Positions 9,032 to 16,276 of a DNA stretch of 36,819 nt are shown here, in pieces. The translations under genes and the position numbers were made by a program. Source of the stretch: Seohaeicola zhoushanensis (lineage in GTDB: Bacteria; Pseudomonadota; Alphaproteobacteria; Rhodobacterales; Rhodobacteraceae); the NCBI RefSeq assembly GCF_014656415.1, contig NZ_BNCJ01000029.1:1-36819 (forward strand), in the 5' to 3' direction. The notes under the pieces are model-generated. The model was not told the origin of the DNA, did no database searches, and saw nothing but the letters and a program-made list of their open reading frames with translations. The number at the start of each line of letters is the position of its first letter. Positions within the stretch are counted from its first letter, which is position 1.

Positions 9032-9505
9032 GCCCGTGAATCCCGTTCCAAGCCGGCGCACCGCTCCTGAGATCGCTGCCACACTGCGGACACCCGCATA
9101 CCCGTTCGCCGCCTAAACATCTGCCAAGGGGTTATCGCCAAACCCGGCACGCCGCAATACCGCGAGCCCTTGGCCCGGGACCGCGCCAGACCACCCCGTC
9201 TCCGGCCGCCAAACAGGCCGTTCAACGAGTCGCGCCACGCCGGACGCCTGCTTCGCAGCCGCCTCCCGCCCCCGATTAGCCCAAAACCGGCAAAAATCCA
9301 CCCAATCGGCGAGGATTTGCCCACGTTCTGGAAACAGCGCCACAGTTCACTCGCAATGTCTTCGCCTTTTGACCATACACCAAACCTGAAAACGCCGCAA
9401 AAGAAGTGGAAAGACTGTTCTCGAAAGCTGTCCGTCATTCCAGTTTTCGGGAGATCATCGTAGTGTTCGGGACAATCATCTTACCAAACCCTCGAAGGGT
9501 GAACG
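9032..9505. other. 474-bp divergent intergenic region
   Basis: This spacer separates the minus-strand dehydrogenase from the plus-strand beta-helix gene, so promoters for both should lie here. The left half is GC-rich and has no recognisable signals. The right half (about 9340-9500) is more AT-rich and contains TTGACC at 9370-9375, which could be a -35 element, but no convincing -10 follows. A near-direct repeat sits at 9446-9480 (listed separately). No coding potential was recognised. Confidence 0.5.
9446..9480. promoter_or_regulatory. Tandem direct repeat, possible regulator site
   Basis: TTCGGGAGATCATC (9446-9459) is followed by TTCGGGACAATCATC (9466-9480). The two copies are spaced 20-21 bases start to start, two helical turns, so a dimeric regulator could bind both on the same DNA face. 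They lie 25 bases upstream of the TTG start of the beta-helix gene. No regulator is identified; the role is inference. Confidence 0.4.
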
Positions 9506-12500
9506 TTGGCCCAACTGCAGGCGATTCGACCGTATATATTGACAGTCGCGAGGAGATGGCGACTGTATCTGGTGTTGGTGCTTCTAATTGGTCTCATCAT
9601 AGGACCGGCATCACGGAATTCAGTCTCAGCAGCACAGGCAGGCGACAGGCAGGCTTCGGCCTCCGCTCCTGCTTCAACGAACACCTTACCCGGAGCAGGG
9701 GAAGAGATGAGCGGAACTGACGTATTCAACGCCACGGCCATTGCCGGGCGGGTGACCACCCTTGATCTCGACGACACCAGCGTCGCCAATGTCGAGATCG
9801 TGACGAAGGCCAGCTATGGCAACGTGACGGTCAACCCCGACAACTCCCTCGCACTGGTGCTGACCGGGACGACCGAGACGGCGGACCTGGATTTCGTCAT
9901 CCGCATCACGCACAACGACGGGACCAGCGAGGTCAAGACGGTGGCGGTCGACGTGGTCGAGGGCACCCAGCAGGGCGGCTGGGGCATCGGCGACCACTAC
10001 ATGCTCGAGACCGACAGCCAGGACCGGATCGTCGTCGAGCAAGGCGAGAACCATCGCAAGGTCTATGTCTCGGGCAGCGAGAATGCCCTGACCTTCGAAG
10101 ATATCGCCGCCCGCGAGAACCTCACGATCACCGATGACAGCCAGTGGTACCGCTTCCTCCAGGAGCACCCGGAATACGGCGCGACCGAAGACATGGCCGT
10201 CGCCGAGGAGGTCGGAGACCTCATCTGGCGGCTCTACAGCGGCGCCCAGAATACCGGCGGCGAGGCGCATTCGAACTGGTTGCTGTTCGAGCGCGGCTAT
10301 ACCTACAGCACGCTGAGGATCGGCACGACCGGTTTGCCGGGCGAGTCGGAAGTGCATCCGATCTATATCGGCGCCTATGGCGAAGGCGAGGACCCGAACA
10401 TCGCGGCGCAGCTCAAGTTCATCAGCCCCGGCTCGCAGAACGTCGTCTTCCAGGACCTCAACTTTACCGGCGGCATCGACGCGATGAGAGGCGCGAACTT
10501 CCTCTTCGATCATGTCACCGTCTCCGACGAGATGATGAACTTGCAGAATCTCGACTCCGTGACGCTGCGCAACTCGACCATCTACGACGTCTTCCGGGAA
10601 GAACCGCTCGACCCGACGGCAGGCTGGTCCTCCCACTCGAATCGCGAATCCGGGATCTACGTCAGCTCGTCGCAGGGAATCCTGCTGGAAAACAGCTTCT
10701 TCGACCACAACGGCTGGGCGGACGATTACCGCGAGGACATGTCGGTCGAGGGCGGCCAGCCCCCGAGCAAATACAGCCACAACATCTACCTCCAGTACAC
10801 GAACCTCGACATCACGCTCCGCGACAACATCATCATGCGCGGCGCCGCAGCCGGGGCACAGGTCCGGTCCGGCGGCTTCATCGAGGACAACCTCTTCCTG
10901 GACAACAACGGGGGCGGCTTCTTCGGATCCGGCGATGCAGGAAGCGGAAACTATTCCCTGTTCACCGGGAACGTGGTGACCTCGGCCGGGTACAGGGATG
11001 CCGACGAGGGCATCTCCGTGCTCTCGGGCGGATGGCGCAACGAGGGCAACTCCGCGACGCTGATCGGCAACATCGTCGCCCACCTCGCCGACCCGAACAA
11101 TCCGGCGGAGGAGGCCGCGAAAGAGGTCACCCATTGGTCCCTGGCTACCGCCACCCAGAACCTGCCGGTTTACGACAACACGATCATCTACAACTGGGAA
11201 GGCGCCAGGCTGGCTCCCGGCACCAACGACCAGAATATCGACGGCCTGGACACCTCGGTCCTGAACCAGACCACGATTCAGATGTTCGCCGCCGACCTGC
11301 TGGGCAAGCCGACCGCGACCATCGCGGAATTCGCCGACTACCTGCGCTCGATGCCCGGCGGCGACAAGCTCGACGGCATGGTCGACGCCGACCTGGTCAT
11401 CGCCTTCTTCCGGGAAGGCTTCGGGCTGGAAACCGATCTGCGCGCCGAGGCCGCGACGCTGCGCTTCATCCCCAACGAACTGGGCGACGGCGTGCGCTGG
11501 GACAACCGGCTGAACTGGGACAGCGGCGACCTGCCCGGCACCCAGGATGGTGACAGCGTCGATCTCGGCGGCAACGTCGTCTACTACAGCGGCATCACGC
11601 AGCTGGCGGGGCTCGCCTTCGGCCTGCAGGGCACGCTCAACGTCAATCAGGGCGTGCTCCGGGTCGACGGTCCCATCTCCGTGGATCCGAGCGGCGCGCA
11701 GCTGAACGTCGACAAGGCCGGCCAGATCTGGATCGACGGCTATTCCGATCTCGACGTGCTGAAGGTCGATGCCGCCGGCGGCCGTTTCGCCAATACCGGC
11801 ATCGCGCTCGGCAACATCCAGATGGATGTCTCGGACAATGCCCAGGTTATCCTCGCCACGGATGGTGCGGAATACATCATGCGGGCCCGCAGCAACCTGA
11901 CCGTGACCGGCGGCGATGCCAGGGTCGGCTTCGACGGCGTTGCCGGCGGCACCGCCGCGCTGCTGCTGACCGAGGGGGCGGATCTGAAGTTCGTCGCAGA
12001 GGGCGGCAAGATCGGCACCATCGAGGAGTTCTACTCCGGCAAATACGAACAGAGCGGCTCCGGCGTGCGCTCGGGCGTGAACCTCGGCGGCGCGACGCTC
12101 GAGGTCGATGTCTCGGACGTCGCGGCCCTGGGCCAGGGCAGCTTCGAGCTGATCCACGTCGACGAGCTGATCGGCACCTTCGGGGCGATCAACATCGTCG
12201 GCCTCGCCAGCAACCAGGCGGCCAAGGTGGTGGTCAACTACACCACCGACAAGGTCATCCTGCACTTGGGCGCGCTCGGCAGCGGTAAGGGCGTCGCCAC
12301 CCTGCAGACCGTGGGCGAGCCGAGCGACGCGAAGGCTGACGCCGGTCTCTATGCCATCCTGACCGACGGGCATGGCGTCTACCCCGTCGACCGCCCCGAC
12401 GGCGGGTTCTCCGACACATTGGACGGCAGCGAGAACAACGACACCCTCAAGGGCTCGATGGGGAACAGCCAGATCAAGGGATTTTCCGGTAACGACACTC

Positions 12501-12925
12501 TCCGCGGCCGGGCCGGGGAGGATACGCTCCACGGCGGAGCCGGAGACGACACCCTTTACGGCAACCGCCAAGCGGATAGCCTGTTCGGCGACGATGGCAA
12601 CGACACCCTGTTTGGCGGGACGAGTCGCGACCAGCTGTTCGGCGGCAAGGGTGACGACATGCTGTGGGGCGAGCTCGGCAACGACCGGCTGACCGGCGGC
12701 GATGGCAAAGATGGTTTCGGCTTCGGCGAAAACTTCGGGCGCGACCGGATCATCGACTTCCAGATCGGGATCGACAAGATCCACCTGGACTATGCCGGCG
12801 CCTCATTCGAAGACCTGCTCTTCCGGGGCCGCGGGGGCGATACGGTGATCAATACCTCGCAGGGCGTGATCGTGCTGGAGGGGATTGCTGTCGGCGACCT
12901 CTCGGTGAGCGATTTCGTGTTCTGA
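9506..12925 (+). CDS. Large exported beta-helix protein with C-terminal RTX calcium-binding repeats
   Basis: An 1139-residue protein starting at TTG, supported by GAAGGG six bases upstream. The N-terminus has a basic stretch ARRWR (15-19) and a hydrophobic segment LYLVLVLLIGLIIG (20-33), like a membrane anchor or signal peptide. Residues about 60-155 look like a beta-sandwich (Ig/cadherin-like). Residues about 290-580 have the spaced short strands and Asn-rich turns (NSTIYD, ENSFFDHNGW, DNIIMRG, EDNLFLDNN, GNVV) of a right-handed parallel beta-helix, the fold of polysaccharide lyases and epimerases. About 965-1085 contains GGxGxDxLxG-type RTX nonapeptides, followed by RIIDFQIGIDKIHLD, as in type I-secreted proteins. 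It is likely an extracellular, calcium-stabilised enzyme or matrix protein acting on the EPS; catalytic residues are not identifiable by eye. Confidence 0.85.
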   Translation: MAQLQAIRPYILTVARRWRLYLVLVLLIGLIIGPASRNSVSAAQAGDRQASASAPASTNTLPGAGEEMSGTDVFNATAIAGRVTTLDLDDTSVANVEIVTKASYGNVTVNPDNSLALVLTGTTETADLDFVIRITHNDGTSEVKTVAVDVVEGTQQGGWGIGDHYMLETDSQDRIVVEQGENHRKVYVSGSENALTFEDIAARENLTITDDSQWYRFLQEHPEYGATEDMAVAEEVGDLIWRLYSGAQNTGGEAHSNWLLFERGYTYSTLRIGTTGLPGESEVHPIYIGAYGEGEDPNIAAQLKFISPGSQNVVFQDLNFTGGIDAMRGANFLFDHVTVSDEMMNLQNLDSVTLRNSTIYDVFREEPLDPTAGWSSHSNRESGIYVSSSQGILLENSFFDHNGWADDYREDMSVEGGQPPSKYSHNIYLQYTNLDITLRDNIIMRGAAAGAQVRSGGFIEDNLFLDNNGGGFFGSGDAGSGNYSLFTGNVVTSAGYRDADEGISVLSGGWRNEGNSATLIGNIVAHLADPNNPAEEAAKEVTHWSLATATQNLPVYDNTIIYNWEGARLAPGTNDQNIDGLDTSVLNQTTIQMFAADLLGKPTATIAEFADYLRSMPGGDKLDGMVDADLVIAFFREGFGLETDLRAEAATLRFIPNELGDGVRWDNRLNWDSGDLPGTQDGDSVDLGGNVVYYSGITQLAGLAFGLQGTLNVNQGVLRVDGPISVDPSGAQLNVDKAGQIWIDGYSDLDVLKVDAAGGRFANTGIALGNIQMDVSDNAQVILATDGAEYIMRARSNLTVTGGDARVGFDGVAGGTAALLLTEGADLKFVAEGGKIGTIEEFYSGKYEQSGSGVRSGVNLGGATLEVDVSDVAALGQGSFELIHVDELIGTFGAINIVGLASNQAAKVVVNYTTDKVILHLGALGSGKGVATLQTVGEPSDAKADAGLYAILTDGHGVYPVDRPDGGFSDTLDGSENNDTLKGSMGNSQIKGFSGNDTLRGRAGEDTLHGGAGDDTLYGNRQADSLFGDDGNDTLFGGTSRDQLFGGKGDDMLWGELGNDRLTGGDGKDGFGFGENFGRDRIIDFQIGIDKIHLDYAGASFEDLLFRGRGGDTVINTSQGVIVLEGIAVGDLSVSDFVF

Positions 12926-12975
12926 CCCCCCTGCCCCCGTCCCCGCTGGGACGGGGGCAGGGGGGTCAGAACACG
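12916..12975. terminator. Perfect 28-bp inverted repeat overlapping the stop codon
   Basis: The left arm 12916-12943 and right arm 12948-12975 are exact reverse complements, separated by the 4-base loop CGCT. The left arm begins inside the last codons and includes the TGA of the beta-helix gene. No T-run follows on either side, so it may be a non-canonical bidirectional terminator or an RNA-stabilising 3' hairpin. A smaller 7-bp hairpin (TCCGGGA/TCCCGGA, 12984-13005) follows. Confidence 0.6.
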
Positions 12976-13240
12976 ATAGTGCTTCCGGGACATCGAAATC
13001 CCGGACGCACGGGCGCCGCTGCGGCACTTGTTAGGTGTTCTCCCGAATAATGGTTGAGAGCACAATGCACCCATGTGTCGAACGGACATGAGATGGATGA
13101 TGAGGATAAGTGCCACGGAAATCACACGGCCACCAGGCCGGCATTTTATGCAATTTGACTCAGGATACTCCAGGGATGTCCCACCTCGAAAAGCGTACGG
13201 TAACAACGCGTGAGTTTCATTAACGTAGAGTCAATTTGAC
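12926..13240. other. 315-bp convergent intergenic region
   Basis: It lies between the beta-helix gene and the end of sulfotransferase 4. It holds most of the large inverted repeat and the small hairpin at 12984-13005. The rest, from about 13030, is less GC-rich than the flanking genes and non-coding as far as I can see. CAATTTGACT occurs at 13151-13160 and again at 13232-13241, the second touching the stop of the minus-strand gene. Confidence 0.5.
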
Positions 13241-14155
13241 TTACCGGCCGGTCCAGCCGCGCTCGCGGAGTTCGGTTGCCGTCTTCTCGACCGACACCGG
13301 AAACCGCATGTTGATGAGCGCCCGCTCGCAGGGCGATAGCGCCAGCTTCGGCCCGCGCCCCACCAGCAGCCGGATCGCGCGGCGCACCTGATGCGCGAAA
13401 TAGCGGGTTCCGCGGCCGCGGCGGTCGGCCGGCCCGAGAATCCGGTTCGCCTTGCGCATCCAGGCCGCCTCCCAGCGGCTCAGCGCGGTGTTATGCGGCT
13501 TGGGCAGGACAAGGCCCTCCATCGGCAGCCCCACCAGCCCGGCGAATTCCGCGAAGATCTCCGCGCCATTCGCCGGCTTCAACCGCACCGCGACCCGTCC
13601 GGGGAACTGCGCCGACCAGTCCCGCGCTGTCTTGGCCATCGGCAATTCGTTGGCGGTGGCGATGAAACTGTCGAGATCCCCGGTATGGCCGCGCTTCACC
13701 GCCTCGGAATAGATCGACAGGAAGAACTCCTCCATCGGCCGGATATAGAGGAGATATTGCACCTGCGAGAACCGCGCGCGCAGCCAGCGGTCGAGCGCAC
13801 CACGCAACTCGGGCGTCCTCAGATAGGCACCGATCTGCTCGCAGGAGATGACGAAGGTCGCCTCCGGATGTGCGGCCAGCTCTTCGGCCAGTCGCTCCTC
13901 GAATTTCGACGTAACCGCGCGCTGGTCCTCCAGCGTCTCGATCTTGCGTACGGCCTTCTCGATATGGTCAGGCACCAGCGCACCGGCCTCTGAGCAGCCG
14001 ATGAACGCGTATTCAATCTGGCTGTGTAGGCTCAGGCGCGGCGGCATGTAGATCAGCCCCTGCGCCTCAAGTGCCGCGCGATTCAGCTTCAGGAAGACCT
14101 GTATCGACGTCGTCCCCGTCTTGGGCAGTCCGACATGTACGATTGCGCGCGCCAT
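13241..14155 (-). CDS. Sulfotransferase 4 (KTGTT-type sulfotransferase-like)
   Basis: A 304-residue protein with a PAPS loop GLPKTGTTSI at residues 9-18 right at the N-terminus. ISCEQI is at 103-108 and a second nucleotide motif YIRPMEEFFLSIY at 137-149 (R139, S147). The same arrangement, including an IS-x-E element, recurs in sulfotransferase 5, so the two look like one subfamily, distinct from sulfotransferases 1-3. GAGAGG precedes the ATG by about five bases. It lies downstream of the two YjbE-like genes, on the same strand but after a clear terminator, so it probably has its own promoter in the 486-bp gap. Acceptor unknown; EPS inferred. Confidence 0.78.
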   Translation of the reverse strand: MARAIVHVGLPKTGTTSIQVFLKLNRAALEAQGLIYMPPRLSLHSQIEYAFIGCSEAGALVPDHIEKAVRKIETLEDQRAVTSKFEERLAEELAAHPEATFVISCEQIGAYLRTPELRGALDRWLRARFSQVQYLLYIRPMEEFFLSIYSEAVKRGHTGDLDSFIATANELPMAKTARDWSAQFPGRVAVRLKPANGAEIFAEFAGLVGLPMEGLVLPKPHNTALSRWEAAWMRKANRILGPADRRGRGTRYFAHQVRRAIRLLVGRGPKLALSPCERALINMRFPVSVEKTATELRERGWTGR

Positions 14156-14641
14156 GGTGCCTCTCTGTCAATATCTTGGCCGATAGGCCCCCGCGCGGGA
14201 AAACTCAAACGAAACCGTCGCTACACGCTTGGGCACTTCAAGGCAAAACGTGTTCGTGATCTTGCTTATGATGCTCCACCCCCAGGAGTTGAGCCTCGTT
14301 TCATTGCGGAACCTGCTATGAATGATGGATCGGGCGGTATCTCGCGAGCCGCCGGAGCAACATACGAAGCCTGTTTGCCGGCATGGTTCTGCGACCCGCG
14401 ATCACCGCGGCAGGAAGGCAGCATCGGGAACGGGAATAGACCTGTGCCGGGCTAAATGCTGCGCATAGGACTCCTACCGAAGTATTCAGAGCAAATGCTG
14501 GCGGAAGCAGCTACAGAAGGGAGAAGCTGTCACGTCGATCAAAGTCGCATTTGGGCTAGCGCGTTCACCCGAACTCACACAAAAGCCAGGCCCCGCGCAT
14601 GATACGGAGCCTGGCTTTAGATTGAACCGGAAATACGGTAA
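14156..14641. other. 486-bp intergenic region with a terminator and possible transposase scrap
   Basis: The region separates sulfotransferase 4 from the first YjbE-like gene and is clearly less GC-rich than its neighbours. It contains the terminator at 14582-14618. The only other thing noted is a 36-codon plus-strand stretch (14452-14559) reading LNAAHRTPTEVFRANAGG; the TPTEVF part is reminiscent of transposase C-termini, but it is too short to call. The minus-strand promoter for sulfotransferase 4 should be here but was not recognised. Confidence 0.45.
14582..14618 (-). terminator. Rho-independent terminator after the first YjbE-like gene
   Basis: AAAGCCAGGC (14582-14591) and GCCTGGCTTT (14609-14618) form a perfect 10-bp stem with a 17-base loop. 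On the minus strand the stem runs directly into TTTTGTGT, a usable U-tract. It lies 23 bases beyond the stop of the YjbE-like gene at 14642-14881. Confidence 0.7.
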
Positions 14642-14881
14642 TTACTTGGTGGTCGTAGTAGTGGTGCCGCTGCTGCCACCGCCGAGAGCCACACCCAGCA
14701 CGAGCAGGCCTGCGATGACACCCGCAGCCGCACCTGCTCCGAGGCCGCCGCCAATTGCGCCACCCACACCACCACCGCCAGCGCCGGTCGCCTGCGCCGG
14801 CGCCGCAGGGGCGTTCTGTGCGAAGGCGGCCGAACTGACGCCCATGCTTGCGATAACAAGCGCAGCAATCGTCTTTTTCAT
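14642..14881 (-). CDS. YjbE-like small secreted Gly/Thr-rich protein, copy 1
   Basis: A 79-residue protein. A signal peptide (MKKTIAALVIASMGVSSAAF, cleavage near AFA-Q) is followed by an Ala/Gln region, a Gly-rich hydrophobic stretch and the tail LGGGSSGTTTTTTK. The length, signal peptide and poly-Thr end match what is known of YjbE, first gene of the E. coli yjbEFGH exopolysaccharide operon. The nearby yjbF- and yjbH-like genes support the call. AAGGA lies about eight bases before the ATG. It is flanked by a hairpin upstream and a terminator downstream. A role in extracellular polysaccharide production is known only genetically in enterics; the mechanism is unknown. Confidence 0.72.
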   Translation of the reverse strand: MKKTIAALVIASMGVSSAAFAQNAPAAPAQATGAGGGGVGGAIGGGLGAGAAAGVIAGLLVLGVALGGGSSGTTTTTTK

Positions 14882-15013
14882 GCGTAAATTCCTTTCCGCT
14901 TACAGTTGCGGAAAGCTGTAGCGCACAAAAGGGTTTCGATCAATCTGGCGCACGGCCGATTGATTGCTTTGTGGGCATTTTTTGCCACGTCTGCCCTTCT
15001 CGGGGGCGCAGGA

Positions 15014-15048
15014 CGCTGTCTTTGCCCGAGAAGCGGGCAAAGACAGCG
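15014..15048. terminator. 15-bp perfect hairpin between the two YjbE-like genes
   Basis: CGCTGTCTTTGCCCG (15014-15028) and its exact reverse complement (15034-15048) are separated by AGAAG. It lies just past the stop of YjbE-like copy 2 and upstream of copy 1 on the minus strand. No T-run follows, so it may be an attenuator or RNA-stabilising element rather than a full terminator. Confidence 0.55.
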
Positions 15049-15058
15049 CGGGTTGGGC

Positions 15059-15391
15059 TTATCTCCCGGTGGTTGTGGTGGTGGTCGCCACGCCGTTGTT
15101 CCCGCCGCCGAGGACAACCGCCAGACCAAGCGCCGCCAGCACCCCCGCCGCGGTGGCTGTGCCGCCCCCGGCAAGCCCGGTCGCGGTGGCCGAGACCTTG
15201 GCCCCGGTCGCGCCGCCGGGGGTGACATCGGCACCATTGCCCGGCCCCTTCGCTTGGGCCTGTGGGCCGGCATTGCCGCTCCTGACCTGGGCGGCGGGAT
15301 TGGCATTAGGCGCCTGGGCTGTCGCCCAGGTTGCGAGGCCGAGCAGGCCAGCGGTCACGAGGCCGAGAGAACGTGTCAGAAGACGGGACAT
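15059..15391 (-). CDS. YjbE-like small secreted Gly/Thr-rich protein, copy 2
   Basis: A 110-residue protein with a signal peptide (residues 1 to about 25, cleavage near ATA-Q), an Asn/Ala/Gly-rich low-complexity middle, a hydrophobic Gly/Ala segment and the tail LGGGNNGVATTTTTTGR. The tail pattern LGGG-x2-G-(x)n-TTTTTT is shared with copy 1, so the two are paralogues despite different middles. A strong AAGGAG sits seven bases before the ATG at 15391. It lies between yjbF-like and copy 1 on the same strand, with hairpins on both sides. As for E. coli YjbE, it is probably an abundant periplasmic or secreted helper of EPS production; there is no catalytic motif. Confidence 0.7.
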   Translation of the reverse strand: MSRLLTRSLGLVTAGLLGLATWATAQAPNANPAAQVRSGNAGPQAQAKGPGNGADVTPGGATGAKVSATATGLAGGGTATAAGVLAALGLAVVLGGGNNGVATTTTTTGR

Positions 15392-15498
15392 GGGAAACTC
15401 CTTGTGGAATGGGTTTTCCCATCACTTGACTCAACCCCGCTGCAAGACAACCCGAGGCGCCCACTCCCCTGCCAATACGGAGGTTTTCCGCCCGAACC

Positions 15499-15524
15499 GG
15501 CGGCACCCTCGGCAGGGTGCCGCC
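15499..15524. terminator. 11-bp hairpin after the YjbF-like gene
   Basis: GGCGGCACCCT (15499-15509) and AGGGTGCCGCC (15514-15524) are perfect complements around a CGGC tetraloop. The hairpin follows the YjbF-like stop on the minus strand and precedes YjbE-like copy 2. No U-tract follows; it is an intercistronic hairpin or weak terminator. Confidence 0.5.
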
Positions 15525-15562
15525 ACCCGGCCTGGCCCCGGCGGTTCTCCGCCCGGGCGGGA

Positions 15563-16276
15563 TCAGTCGAGCAGCCGGCGGATCTTCAGGTAGCCGATCT
15601 CGGGCCCGGCCCATTGCCGCGACTGCCGCATCAGCCCGGCGCGAGTGTCGATCCAGTAATCGTTAACCACCTCGCCCGCGCCCAGTTGCTGCCCGCCCAC
15701 CACCGTACCGGCGGTGACGCAGCGTTCGCGCAGGTGCCGGGTGGCATGGGCGCGCTCGACCACGGTGACGGTCTCGGGGCCCAGGTCCTCGAGGTCGCAG
15801 GCCAGCCCCAGCCGCACCACCTGCAGATCGCCGCTGCGGATATGCATCCCCCGCTCACCGCCCGAGGCCGGGCCGAGCCGGCCCCCGGCCACCTGCACCT
15901 CGCTCGACACCAGGTCGCCGCCCAGGCCGCGGGTGGCGATCAGCACCCCGTTGCGGAAGCCCAGCGAGACATTGTCCTGGGTGCGCCAGTATTCGACCCG
16001 CCCCGGCCCCGCGTCGCTGCGCACCAGGCCGCGTTCGAGATAGCCGGTGATGGCGCGCCGTTCGATCGTCACCTCGATATGGCTGCCCTCGATGCCCTCC
16101 AGCGCGGCCCGAGTCAGCAGCGGCGCGGCGGCTTGGGCGCGGCGCGCAGCACGCCCAGCAACAGCCTCCTTGCCGATGGTGAACAGCTGCGGAAACAGCG
16201 GTGCGGTATCGTTGCCGCTGCTGCAGCCGGCCAGCGCCGCGGCGGCGACCAACATCACCAGGCCTCGGGCGATCAT
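15563..16276 (-). CDS. YjbF/GfcB-like outer-membrane lipoprotein
   Basis: A 237-residue lipoprotein. The signal peptide MIARGLVMLVAAAALAGC ends in a lipobox LAGC with the lipidated Cys at 18, followed by SSG. The rest is a beta-rich domain of the YjbF/GfcB (group 4 capsule) type; this call rests on the lipoprotein signal, size and its position beside a YjbH-like gene. The frame can be extended to an ATG at 16294. The ATG at 16276 is preferred because it overlaps the YjbH stop (ATGA) and has GGGGGAG upstream. It probably works with the YjbH-like barrel in EPS passage or anchoring at the outer membrane (inference). Confidence 0.72.
   Translation of the reverse strand: MIARGLVMLVAAAALAGCSSGNDTAPLFPQLFTIGKEAVAGRAARRAQAAAPLLTRAALEGIEGSHIEVTIERRAITGYLERGLVRSDAGPGRVEYWRTQDNVSLGFRNGVLIATRGLGGDLVSSEVQVAGGRLGPASGGERGMHIRSGDLQVVRLGLACDLEDLGPETVTVVERAHATRHLRERCVTAGTVVGGQQLGAGEVVNDYWIDTRAGLMRQSRQWAGPEIGYLKIRRLLD

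Noticed and set aside
6092-9206. Long plus-strand frames over the Wzy-like, WecG-like and dehydrogenase genes
   Set aside because: Products are Arg/Gly/Gln-rich without domains, and the opposite strand carries diagnostic motifs (GAPKQE, GGHCIP).
9686-12784. A 1032-codon open frame on the minus strand opposite the RTX beta-helix gene
   Set aside because: It is the antisense shadow of a GC-biased, Asp/Gly-rich gene. Its product is low-complexity Val/Asp/Ala/Gly with no domain, while the plus strand has clear RTX and beta-helix patterns.
14452-14559. Short reading LNAAHRTPTEVFRANAGG suggestive of a transposase end
   Set aside because: Only 36 codons, no terminal inverted repeats or target duplication seen, and the resemblance is from memory.
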